NCBI GenBank assembly: GCA_016703325.1
Contig: JADJCH010000031.1
Coordinates: 1 to 50,042, forward strand
Direction: 5' to 3'
DNA: 50,042 bases
From: Burkholderiales bacterium
GTDB lineage: Bacteria > Pseudomonadota > Gammaproteobacteria > Burkholderiales > Burkholderiaceae_C
The notes beneath the pieces were generated by a model. The model had not been told where the DNA came from and did not search any database. It saw nothing but the letters and a program-made list of their open reading frames with translations. Shown here one piece after another: positions 42,941 through 50,042 of this stretch; the first letter of the stretch is position 1; the number at the start of each line of letters is the position of its first letter. The position numbers and the translations under genes were made by a program.

Positions 42941-44350
42941 GTGTCACGTCCCCCTCACGCCGGCCTGGCGCAGTGGCTGGCCCATTGTGAAAAGCTCCAC
43001 CCGGCCAGCATCGACCTGACGTTGGAGCGCGCCGAGGCGGTACGGCAGCGGCTCGGCCTCCATTTCGAGGTTCCGGTGTTCACCGTGGCGGGCACCAACG
43101 GCAAGGGCTCCACCTGCGCGATGCTGGAGAGCATCCTGCTGCAGGCAGGCTACCGGGTGGCGGTCTACAGCAGTCCGCACCTGGTGGACTTCGAGGAGCG
43201 TCTGCGCCTGAACGGCGAAGTGGTGGATGCCGAGCGCCTGATGCCCCACTTCGAGGCGGTCGAAGCGGCCCGGCAGGGTCAGACCCTGACCTACTTCGAG
43301 TTCACCACCCTGGCGATCCTGCGCTGCATGGCCGCCGAGCCGCTGGATGCGGTGATCCTGGAGGTGGGCCTCGGAGGGCGCCTGGATGCGGTCAACGTCA
43401 TCGATGCGGACTGTGCGGTGATCACCGCCATCGACCTGGACCACATGGACTACCTGGGGCCGGACCGGGAGTCGATCGGCCGGGAAAAGGCGGGCATCAT
43501 GCGCCGGGGGCGCCCGGTGATCATTGCCGATCCGCAACCCCCGGCCAGCCTGATGGCGCAGGCCGAGGTGGTGGGGGCCGATGCCTGGCGGTTGGGGGTT
43601 GACTACAACCACGAGGGCGACCGTCAACAATGGTCCTGGGCAGGACGGGGACGGCGGCTGAACTCCCTGGGTTACCCGGCGCTGCGTGGCGCCAATCAGC
43701 TGCTCAATGCCTCCGGCGCCCTGGCGGCGCTGGAGGCCATGCGCCCCCGCCTGCCGGTGCCCATCCAGGCAGTGCGCAACGGCCTGGCGCTGGCTTCGCT
43801 GCCGGGGCGCTTCCAGGTCCTGCCGGGGCAGCCTGCGCTGGTGCTGGACGTGGCCCACAATCCGCAGGCGGCCGCGGTGCTGGCGGCCAACCTCGATGCC
43901 ATGGGTTATTTCCCACGCACCCATGCGGTGTTCGGGGCGATGGCGGACAAGGACCTGGCGGCCCTGGTGGCCCCCTTGCTGCCGTTGGTGGACCACTGGC
44001 ACGTGTGTGATCTGCCGACCACTCGGGCGGCGTCCGCGCAACAACTGTCGGAGGTGGTTCAGGTGACTCGGGTCAGGGTGGCGTCGGGCCGGCTGACGCT
44101 GCCGATGAACCCGGTGCATCAGCACCCGGATCCCTGTGTTGCATTGCAGCATGTTCTGGCCGAGGCGGAGGTGGTGGATAGAATCCTTGTCTTCGGGTCA
44201 TTCTTCACGGTCGGAGCGGTGCTGCGGGGGGGGGTGCCGAGTTTGCGGGCTCCCCATTTCGATGGCCCTTCGGCGCCAGGGACTGCCCTTTCATCCAGCC
44301 TGCCGCCTCTTTCGTCCGGGCCCATCGCTCCGGACAGCGATCGATCCTGA
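42941..44350 (+). CDS. folC: Bifunctional folylpolyglutamate/dihydrofolate synthase
   Basis: A 469-residue Mur-ligase-type enzyme that adds glutamates to folates and makes dihydrofolate from dihydropteroate. P-loop VAGTNGKGSTCAMLES, then VYSSPHLVDFEERLRLNG, LEVGLGGRLDAVNVID and DLDHMDYLG, and the C-terminal DVAHNPQAA. The GTG at 42941 with AAGGTGGAAG upstream is the only good start. Its C-terminus seems slightly extended (last ~35 residues Pro/Ser-rich). The stop TGA shares one base with the next ATG. Confidence 0.97.
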   Translation: MSRPPHAGLAQWLAHCEKLHPASIDLTLERAEAVRQRLGLHFEVPVFTVAGTNGKGSTCAMLESILLQAGYRVAVYSSPHLVDFEERLRLNGEVVDAERLMPHFEAVEAARQGQTLTYFEFTTLAILRCMAAEPLDAVILEVGLGGRLDAVNVIDADCAVITAIDLDHMDYLGPDRESIGREKAGIMRRGRPVIIADPQPPASLMAQAEVVGADAWRLGVDYNHEGDRQQWSWAGRGRRLNSLGYPALRGANQLLNASGALAALEAMRPRLPVPIQAVRNGLALASLPGRFQVLPGQPALVLDVAHNPQAAAVLAANLDAMGYFPRTHAVFGAMADKDLAALVAPLLPLVDHWHVCDLPTTRAASAQQLSEVVQVTRVRVASGRLTLPMNPVHQHPDPCVALQHVLAEAEVVDRILVFGSFFTVGAVLRGGVPSLRAPHFDGPSAPGTALSSSLPPLSSGPIAPDSDRS

Positions 44351-45246
44351 TGGGTCTGCTTTCTCTCTTTCGCCGACGCAATCTCGATTCGCCTGTCGGC
44401 CAGCGTGCCTTTGCGCTGTCTGATCCGGCAGAGCTGGAGCGGCTGCGCGTTCGCACCCGTCGGCGCCTGGTCGGGGCTGCGGTTCTGGTGTTGCTGGCGG
44501 TGGTGTTGTTGCCCGCGCTGCTGGATGTCGCACCCAGACCGGTGGGCGGCGACATCCGCATCGAGATGCCGCGTCGCGATGCCGTGGTCCCTCCCGTCCC
44601 TGCGCCGGACCCTGCCGCCTCCACCGCGGCGGCGTCCGCTGCGTCGGTTCAGGGGGCGGCGGTCGCCATCGCCCCTGTGAACGAGCCTGCGCAGGCTGTG
44701 CAGGGTGTGCCGTCGGATCGCGAGGAAGTCACCCGGTCGGGTGCTGCAGGCGTCGATCGGGTGCAGGCCGACCCGCAGCGCGCCGACAGGCAGCGTGCCG
44801 AAAGGGAGCGGCAGGCAAAGGAAGCCATTGCCAAGGAGAAGGCGGTTCAAGAGAGGGTGGCCCAGGAGAAGGCAGCCAAGGAAAAGGCGGCCAAGGAAAA
44901 GGCGGCCCGGGAGAGAGCCGATCGGGAGAAGGCCGAACGGGACAGGGCCGAAAGGGAGAAGGCCGAAAGGGAGAAGGCCGATCGGGACAAAGCCAAGGCC
45001 CGCGAGGCCGCCACGGCGTCCCGACACTGGGTGCAGGTGGGCGCATATTCCGAGGCGGCGACGGTGCGCAGCGTGCGCCAGAAGATCGACAAGCTCGGGT
45101 TGAATTCGGTGGAGCAGCCGGTGGACACTTCGGCTGGCCCGCGCATGCGGGTGCGCCTCGGGCCGTTCGCCAGCCGGGACGAGGCCGAACGGGTGTTGGC
45201 CCGACTGAAAGCCGGTGGGCTCAACGGCTCCGTGATCTCACCGTGA
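44350..45246 (+). CDS. dedD: SPOR-domain cell division protein, DedD-like
   Basis: A 298-residue inner-membrane protein. A cytoplasmic N-terminus (LLSLFRRRNL) precedes one membrane segment at about 40-60 (VGAAVLVLLAVVLLPALLDV), a Pro/Ala linker, a highly charged K/E/R repeat region at about 145-220, and a C-terminal SPOR domain (HWVQVGAYSEAATVRSV to AGGLNGSVIS), which binds denuded peptidoglycan at the septum. E. coli dedD likewise lies between folC and cvpA. The charged stretch (units such as AKEKA and EREKA) predicts a long single helix spanning the periplasm. Translation is coupled to folC by a TGATG junction. Confidence 0.93.
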   Translation: MGLLSLFRRRNLDSPVGQRAFALSDPAELERLRVRTRRRLVGAAVLVLLAVVLLPALLDVAPRPVGGDIRIEMPRRDAVVPPVPAPDPAASTAAASAASVQGAAVAIAPVNEPAQAVQGVPSDREEVTRSGAAGVDRVQADPQRADRQRAERERQAKEAIAKEKAVQERVAQEKAAKEKAAKEKAARERADREKAERDRAEREKAEREKADRDKAKAREAATASRHWVQVGAYSEAATVRSVRQKIDKLGLNSVEQPVDTSAGPRMRVRLGPFASRDEAERVLARLKAGGLNGSVISP

Positions 45247-45261
45247 AGCCGCTGCAGGTGC

Positions 45262-45792
45262 ATGACGATGGCTGGACCTTTCGAGAACTGGATCGACCTG
45301 CTGATGCTGGCGATCCTGTTGGTTTCGGCGCTGGTGGGCGTTTTCCGGGGGCTGGTGTTCGAGGTGATGTCCCTGCTGGGTTGGCTGATGGCCTGGGTGG
45401 GTGCGCAGATCGGCGCAGCCTGGCTGTCGCCCTGGATACCCTTTGGCGGTCCGGGAGCACCGCTGCGGCTGGGGGTGGCCTTTGTCGCCAGTTTCGTGCT
45501 GCTGCTGCTGGGCTGGCGTTTGTTGACCTGGCTGGTGCAGGCGCTGGTGCAGTCCACCCCGCTGGCACCGATCGACCGCGGGCTGGGGGCCGCCTTCGGG
45601 TTCCTGCGCGGGCTGGTCATCCTGCTGGCGCTGGTTCTGTTGGTGGGCTGGACCGCACTGGAGCGGGCTCCGGCCTGGCAGTCCTCGACAGGCGTGCGTT
45701 GGATGCGCTCGCTGCACCAGGCGCTCGCACCGGTGCTGCCGACGCTTCCAGGGGTGGGGACGGGCTCAGGCGGGGCGTCGATCGGCCGATGA
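45262..45792 (+). CDS. cvpA: CvpA family membrane protein
   Basis: A 176-residue protein with about four membrane helices, starting near WIDLLMLAILLVSALVGVFRG, followed by LVFEVMSLLGWL, as in CvpA (named for colicin V production). Recent literature ties the family to envelope stress and bile resistance. The start may be the ATG at 45262 or 45268. It lies between dedD and purF as in E. coli, where it is cotranscribed with purF. Confidence 0.93.
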   Translation: MTMAGPFENWIDLLMLAILLVSALVGVFRGLVFEVMSLLGWLMAWVGAQIGAAWLSPWIPFGGPGAPLRLGVAFVASFVLLLLGWRLLTWLVQALVQSTPLAPIDRGLGAAFGFLRGLVILLALVLLVGWTALERAPAWQSSTGVRWMRSLHQALAPVLPTLPGVGTGSGGASIGR

Positions 45793-45905
45793 GCATTCTT
45801 CGAAGGTCTGCCCTTGGCCCTGGGCGAAGCGCGGGCCGTTCTGGGTTCAGGTTCTTTTTTGGGTTCGAGGCCGTCTCGCAGAGGCCTTCATCGATGGAGT
45901 GAACG

Positions 45906-47426
45906 ATGTGTGGCATCGTGGGGGTGATTTCTGCATCACCGGTGAACCAGCTGATCTATGACGCGTTGCTGCTGCTGCAGCACCGGGGCCAGGACGCTGC
46001 CGGCATCGTCACGGCGATGGGCACCAAGTTCTTCATGCACAAGGCCCGTGGCATGGTGCGTGATGTGTTCCGTACCCGCAACATGCGAGCGCTGCCTGGC
46101 ATGCTCGGACTGGGACAGGTGCGGTACCCCACCGCCGGCAATGCCTACAGCGAGGAGGAAGCCCAGCCCTTCTACGTCAACGCTCCCTTCGGCATCGTGC
46201 TGGTGCACAACGGCAACCTGACCAACGCCCATGCGCTCAAGCAGGAGTTGTTCGACATCGACCGCCGGCACATCAACACCGAGAGCGACACCGAGGTGCT
46301 GATCAACATCCTGGCGCACGAGCTGGAGCTGGCGGCTCGGGACCTGCCGCTCACGCCGCAGGAAATCTTCAAGGCCGTCTCGGCGGTGCACCGCCGGGTC
46401 AAGGGCTCGTACGCCGTGGTGGCGCTGATTGCCGGGCACGGGCTGCTGGCCTTCCGGGATCCCTACGGCATCCGCCCGCTGTGCATCGGTTCGATGACCG
46501 GTTCCCAGCACACCGAGTGGATGGTGGCCAGTGAATCGGTGGCGTTGGAAGGCACCGGGCATCAGCTGCTGCGTGACGTGGCACCCGGCGAGGCGGTCTT
46601 CATCGACCTGCAGGGGCAGTTGCATGCGCAGCAGTGTGCAACGGCCCCTTTGCTCAACCCCTGCGTCTTCGAGTTCGTCTACCTGGCCCGGCCGGATTCG
46701 GTCATTGACGGCGTGTCGGTCTACCACGCCCGTCTGAACATGGGTGAGACGCTGGCCCAGCGGGTCATCAACGCGATGCCGCCCTCGGAGATCGACGTGG
46801 TCATCCCGATCCCGGAATCGAGTCGCCCCTCCGCCATGCAGCTCGCACAGAAGCTCGGCAAGCCCTACCGGGAAGGTTTCGTGAAGAACCGCTACGTGGG
46901 CCGCACCTTCATCATGCCGGGGCAGGCGGTGCGCAAGAAGAGCGTGCGGCAGAAGCTCAACGCCATCGGCATGGAATTCAAGAACCGCAACGTGCTGTTG
47001 GTGGACGACTCCATCGTGCGGGGCACCACCAGCCGGGAGATCGTGCAGATGGCCCGCGAAGCCGGTGCCCGCAAGGTCTACATGGCCTCGGCCGCGCCGC
47101 CGGTGCGCTTTCCGAACGTCTATGGCATCGACATGCCCACCCGGGAGGAGCTCATCGCCCATGGCCGCACCCTGGAGGAGATCCGCCAGTACATCGGCTG
47201 CGATGCGCTGATCTATCAGGATGTGGATGCGATGAAACACGCGGTCGAGGCGTTGAATCCTGCACTGACCGGCTTCGAGGCCTCTTGTTTCGACGGGCGT
47301 TATGTCACCGGTGATGTGAGTGTGGAAGACTTCGCGGCGATGGAGCAGCAGCGCAAATCCCAGCCGCAGGATGAAGATGCCGCCGATCGGGGCCGGCTCG
47401 CGCTGCCCAACCCGACGGCCGCCTGA
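45906..47426 (+). CDS. purF: Amidophosphoribosyltransferase
   Basis: A 506-residue enzyme for the first step of purine synthesis, using glutamine and PRPP. It starts MCGIVGVI, so Cys2 becomes the catalytic nucleophile after Met removal; LLLLQHRGQDAAGI, VHNGNLTNA and SDTEVLINI follow in the glutaminase domain. The transferase domain has IPIPESSRPSA, GRTFIMP and the PRPP loop VLLVDDSIVRGTT. No propeptide is present. GGAGTGA lies just upstream. The 113-base gap to cvpA may hold the purine-regulated promoter, but I see no clear PurR box. Confidence 0.98.
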   Translation: MCGIVGVISASPVNQLIYDALLLLQHRGQDAAGIVTAMGTKFFMHKARGMVRDVFRTRNMRALPGMLGLGQVRYPTAGNAYSEEEAQPFYVNAPFGIVLVHNGNLTNAHALKQELFDIDRRHINTESDTEVLINILAHELELAARDLPLTPQEIFKAVSAVHRRVKGSYAVVALIAGHGLLAFRDPYGIRPLCIGSMTGSQHTEWMVASESVALEGTGHQLLRDVAPGEAVFIDLQGQLHAQQCATAPLLNPCVFEFVYLARPDSVIDGVSVYHARLNMGETLAQRVINAMPPSEIDVVIPIPESSRPSAMQLAQKLGKPYREGFVKNRYVGRTFIMPGQAVRKKSVRQKLNAIGMEFKNRNVLLVDDSIVRGTTSREIVQMAREAGARKVYMASAAPPVRFPNVYGIDMPTREELIAHGRTLEEIRQYIGCDALIYQDVDAMKHAVEALNPALTGFEASCFDGRYVTGDVSVEDFAAMEQQRKSQPQDEDAADRGRLALPNPTAA

Positions 47427-47461
47427 ACGCCCTTGTGCCCATTTTCTTGCTCGTTTCACCG

Positions 47462-48892
47462 ATGACGTCCTCCCCGACCTCCAGCGGCAGCCGACCGGTC
47501 CGCACCCGCTTCGCGCCATCCCCCACCGGATTCATTCACCTGGGCAACATCCGCTCCGCCCTCTACCCCTGGGCCTTTGCCCGGGCGTCAGAGGGCACGT
47601 TCGTGTTGCGCATCGAGGACACCGATGTGGAGCGCTCATCCCAGGCTGCGGTGGACGTGATCCTGGACAGCATGCAGTGGCTGGGACTGGACCACGACGA
47701 AGGCCCGTTCTACCAGATGCAGCGCATGGATCGCTACAAGGAGGTGCTGGCGCAGATGCAGGCCCAGGGCCTCGTGTACCCCTGCTACATGAGCGTGGCA
47801 GAGCTGGATGCGTTGCGCGAGCGTCAGATGGCCAGCAAGGAAAAGCCGCGCTACGACGGCACCTGGCGCCCCGAAGCCGGCAAGCTGTTGCCGCCGGTGC
47901 CCGAAGGGGTCAAGCCGGTGCTGCGTTTCCGCACACCTCAGGGTGGCTCCGTGGTCTGGGAGGACAAGGTCAAGGGCCGCATCGAGATCAGCAACGACGA
48001 GCTCGACGACCTGGTGATCGCCCGTCCGGACGGAACGCCCACCTACAACTTCTGTGTGGTGGTGGACGACATCGACATGGCCATTACCCACGTGATCCGC
48101 GGCGATGACCACGTCAACAACACGCCACGGCAGATCCACATCTTCCGGGCGCTGGGCCAGGAGCCGCCCGTGTATGCCCACCTGCCCACCGTGCTGAACG
48201 AGCAGGGCGAGAAGATGAGCAAGCGCCACGGCGCCAAGCCGGTGACCCAGTACCGTGACGAAGGATTCCTGGCCGATGCGGTGGTGAACTATCTGGCCCG
48301 TCTGGGCTGGAGTCATGGCGATGACGAGATCTTCAGCCGGGCTCAGTTGCTCGAATGGTTCGACCTGGACCACCTGGGCCGCAGCGCCGGTCAGTTCGAC
48401 GAGGCCAAGTTGCGCTGGGTGAACGCCCAACACATGAAGCTGTGCAGCAACGAGGTGCTGGCCGGGTTGGTGGCGCAGCAGCTGCAGCGCCTGGACATCC
48501 CGGAGGCGGCGCGGGACAGCCGCCTGCCGGCCATGTGCGCCCTGTTCAAGGACCGCTGCTCGACCACGGTGGAGCTGGCGCAGTGGTTGGCAATGTACTT
48601 CCGGCCAGCTCAGCCTGAGGCGGCGGACTTGCAGCAGCACCTCACCGACGCCGTGCGTCCGGCCATTGCTGCTCTGCGTGCCCAACTGGATGCGCTGCAG
48701 GAGTGGACGACCCCTGCCATCGCCGCTGCACTGAAGCAGGTGCTGGCAGCGCACGGGCTGAAGATGCCGCAGCTGGCCATTCCACTGCGGGTGCTGGTCT
48801 GCGGCCGGACCCAGACACCGTCGGTCGATGCGGTGCTGGCGCTGTTTGATCGAAAAATTCTCGATGAACGCTTGCGGGCCGGTGGAAACTGA
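47462..48892 (+). CDS. gltX: Glutamyl-tRNA synthetase
   Basis: A 476-residue class I synthetase. The HIGH-type motif is in RFAPSPTGFIHLGNIRSALY, then FVLRIEDTDVERS, the D/E-rich GRPDGTPTYNF-like DLVIARPDGTPTYNF, HVIRGDDHVNNTPRQ, and KMSKRHGAK as the KMSKS loop. I take the ATG at 47462; a GTG at 47435 would add nine residues. It sits just upstream of two tRNA-Glu genes, its own substrates. Whether it is discriminating (Glu only) or also charges tRNA-Gln cannot be read here. Confidence 0.97.
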   Translation: MTSSPTSSGSRPVRTRFAPSPTGFIHLGNIRSALYPWAFARASEGTFVLRIEDTDVERSSQAAVDVILDSMQWLGLDHDEGPFYQMQRMDRYKEVLAQMQAQGLVYPCYMSVAELDALRERQMASKEKPRYDGTWRPEAGKLLPPVPEGVKPVLRFRTPQGGSVVWEDKVKGRIEISNDELDDLVIARPDGTPTYNFCVVVDDIDMAITHVIRGDDHVNNTPRQIHIFRALGQEPPVYAHLPTVLNEQGEKMSKRHGAKPVTQYRDEGFLADAVVNYLARLGWSHGDDEIFSRAQLLEWFDLDHLGRSAGQFDEAKLRWVNAQHMKLCSNEVLAGLVAQQLQRLDIPEAARDSRLPAMCALFKDRCSTTVELAQWLAMYFRPAQPEAADLQQHLTDAVRPAIAALRAQLDALQEWTTPAIAAALKQVLAAHGLKMPQLAIPLRVLVCGRTQTPSVDAVLALFDRKILDERLRAGGN

Positions 48893-48900
48893 TTCATAAT
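48872..48900 (+). promoter_or_regulatory. Candidate promoter of the tRNA cluster inside the gltX 3' end
   Basis: TTGCGG and CATAAT are separated by 17 bases. The -35 lies in the last gltX codons and the -10 just past the stop, giving a start near 48907, about 70 bases before tRNA-Ala. Confidence 0.55.
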
Positions 48901-48974
48901 CTCGGTCTCGCTTGAACGGCGAAGCAAACGACGCCAAGCAGCAGAGCTTTGTCAAAAGCAATTGTTCTGTCGTT

Positions 48975-49050
<76 letters not shown>

Positions 49051-49084
49051 ACGCGGCGCTTCGACGTTCTTGCATCAAGTTCCT

Positions 49085-49160
49085 GACCCCTTCGTCTAGA
49101 GGCCTAGGACACGACCCTTTCACGGTTGTAACAGGGGTTCGAATCCCCTAGGGGTCGCCA
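49085..49160 (+). tRNA. tRNA-Glu(UUC), first copy
   Basis: 76 bases with encoded CCA. Acceptor GACCCCT pairs with AGGGGTC. The anticodon stem CGACC/GGTTG holds the loop CTTTCAC, anticodon UUC. The T-arm is AGGGGTTCGAATCCCCT. Identical to the copy at 49526. Confidence 0.97.
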
Positions 49161-49179
49161 AGTTTGACGAGACTTGGCG
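49156..49179 (+). other. Hairpin trapping the 3' CCA of tRNA-Glu, copy 1
   Basis: CGCCAAGT and ACTTGGCG form a perfect 8-bp stem with an 8-base loop. The left arm contains the discriminator base and CCA of tRNA-Glu, so the precursor 3' end would be base-paired. It may guide or delay 3' processing. Confidence 0.6.
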
Positions 49180-49229
49180 GGCAGTTAAGGTGGTTAACAT
49201 CTTGAGTGCCGCATCATCGTCGCTGTCGC

Positions 49230-49306
49230 GGAGTGGTAGTTCAGTTGGTTAGAATACCGGCCTGTCACGCCGGGGGTCGCGGGTTCGAGTCCCGTCCACT
49301 CCGCCA
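49230..49306 (+). tRNA. tRNA-Asp(GUC), first copy
   Basis: 77 bases with encoded CCA. Acceptor GGAGTGG pairs with CCACTCC. The anticodon stem CCGGC/GCCGG holds the loop CTGTCAC, anticodon GUC. The T-arm is CGGGTTCGAGTCCCG. Identical to the copy at 49671. Confidence 0.97.
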
Positions 49307-49409
49307 AAGCTTTTGAATGTCGATCCCTGAAGTTTTGGGTGTTTGACAGTGGGTTCCAGAGGATTGCCCCGGCATTCGTGCTGCTTCGAGCAGGGCGATT
49401 GTCGATTGA

Positions 49410-49485
<76 letters not shown>

Positions 49486-49525
49486 GCAATCCGCCTGGGA
49501 CGATTGTGTTTTTTTGAAAGTTCCT

Positions 49526-49601
49526 GACCCCTTCGTCTAGAGGCCTAGGACACGACCCTTTCACGGTTGTAACAGGGGTTCGAATCCCCTAGGGGTCGCC
49601 A
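49526..49601 (+). tRNA. tRNA-Glu(UUC), second copy
   Basis: Identical to the copy at 49085, with anticodon loop CTTTCAC and encoded CCA. The bases just before it (AGTTCCT) also match the first copy, showing that the duplication extended beyond the mature tRNA. Confidence 0.97.
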
Positions 49602-49620
49602 AGTTCGACGAGACTTGGCG
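49597..49620 (+). other. Hairpin trapping the 3' CCA of tRNA-Glu, copy 2
   Basis: The same 8-bp stem CGCCAAGT/ACTTGGCG as at 49156, with a single base change in the loop. It is retained although the following spacer has diverged. Confidence 0.6.
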
Positions 49621-49670
49621 GGTAGTTGAGGCGCCTGGCGCTTCGGGTGCTGCAGAATCGTCACGGACGC

Positions 49671-49747
49671 GGAGTGGTAGTTCAGTTGGTTAGAATACCG
49701 GCCTGTCACGCCGGGGGTCGCGGGTTCGAGTCCCGTCCACTCCGCCA
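49671..49747 (+). tRNA. tRNA-Asp(GUC), second copy
   Basis: Identical to the copy at 49230, anticodon loop CTGTCAC, encoded CCA. It is the last gene of the cluster, followed 14 bases later by a terminator. Its spacer from tRNA-Glu is 69 bases, as in the first triplet. Confidence 0.97.
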
Positions 49748-49761
49748 AAGTGTTTTTGAAG

Positions 49762-49796
49762 AGCCGTTGCACTGTCTGGTGTGACGGCTTTTTTCT
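49762..49796 (+). terminator. Rho-independent terminator of the tRNA cluster
   Basis: AGCCGT and ACGGCT form the base of a stem that extends inward with wobble pairs (TGCAC/GTGTG), followed by six Ts. It closes the Ala-Glu-Asp cluster and may also serve the convergent gene at 49807. Confidence 0.85.
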
Positions 49797-49806
49797 TGTC
49801 TGCTTC

Positions 49807-50042
49807 TCATCGAGGTTCCAGCGTCAGCACGTTGATGGTTGGTCCGATGCACTCGCGCGCCACCTCCACCAGGTGCTCGTGGTGGGTCAGGAAGATCACC
49901 TGGGTCTTGCGCGCCAGCTCGCCCAACACAGTCAGCCCGGCGCGGGAGCGCTGGTCGTGGAAGTTGACGAACAGGTCGTCGGCGATGAAGGGCAGGGGCC
50001 GGTCGGCGGCAATGTGCAGTTCCAGTGCGGCCAGCCGCAGCG
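49807..50042 (-). CDS. YhaN-like AAA ATPase, C-terminal end only
   Basis: The last 77 residues of a larger protein, ending at TGA 49807-49809 and running off the right edge. The fragment has LRLAALELHIA, the Walker B-type LPFIADDLFVNFHDQRS, and the switch region TQVIFLTHHEHLVEVAR. This is the C-terminal ATPase half of large SMC/Rad50-like proteins, closest in my recollection to YhaN-type AAA proteins, which often pair with an SbcD-like nuclease. The FIADDLF text favours YhaN over SbcC. The N-terminal Walker A and coiled coil are outside the window. Confidence 0.75.
   Translation of the reverse strand, partial: LRLAALELHIAADRPLPFIADDLFVNFHDQRSRAGLTVLGELARKTQVIFLTHHEHLVEVARECIGPTINVLTLEPR

Overview
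The window is GC-rich chromosomal DNA from a betaproteobacterium, almost certainly order Burkholderiales. The evidence is the gene order leuC-leuD-leuB-asd-fimV-truA-trpF-trpB-trpA-accD-folC-dedD-cvpA-purF, a Bug-type tripartite tricarboxylate transporter binding protein, a YbfB/YjiJ-type MFS carrier, and strong G/C preference at third codon positions. The genus cannot be read from the sequence alone.

Layout. (1) 1-5365, plus strand: the end of a probable defence island. It holds the C-terminus of a DUF1156-type DNA methylase, an SMC/OLD-like AAA ATPase, a small PD-(D/E)XK nuclease-like protein overlapping it by 4 bases, and a DUF499-family ATPase whose first codons are displaced by a one-base frameshift. 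(2) 5382-13142: single genes on both strands, namely an MFS carrier, a secreted CotH-kinase protein, a roughly 92% GC stretch just before a SAM methyltransferase, a Bug binding protein, a DUF808 membrane protein, DusC and a small unknown protein. (3) 13328-16873: a 1181-residue membrane-anchored, glutamine-rich coiled-coil protein of unknown role. (4) 16927-24336, minus strand: nadC, then a DadA-type oxidoreductase behind a tandem glycine riboswitch, then a tightly overlapping envelope operon (L,D-transpeptidase, ppiA, ppiB, lpxH, mtfA). A dead DUF427 gene start abuts the mtfA stop codon. (5) 24575-30552, plus strand: cysS, a 3-methyladenine glycosylase, accA, tilS and lysC. (6) 30586-47426: tRNA-Ser(GCU) with its own promoter and terminator, then a long co-directional block for leucine, aspartate-family and tryptophan biosynthesis, pilus assembly, fatty acid, folate and purine synthesis, with stop/start overlaps at many junctions. 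(7) 47462-49796: gltX and two tandem Ala-Glu-Asp tRNA triplets ending in a terminator. (8) The end of a YhaN-like ATPase on the minus strand runs off the right edge.

Most of the window is core metabolism. The parts worth closer study are the ATPase/nuclease pair between the DUF1156 and DUF499 genes, the two one-base frameshifts (DUF499 and fimV), the hyper-GC segment, the riboswitch-controlled DadA homologue, the giant coiled-coil protein, and a hairpin conserved in both tRNA triplets that pairs with the tRNA-Glu CCA end. No CRISPR array, insertion sequence, integrase or attachment site was recognised.
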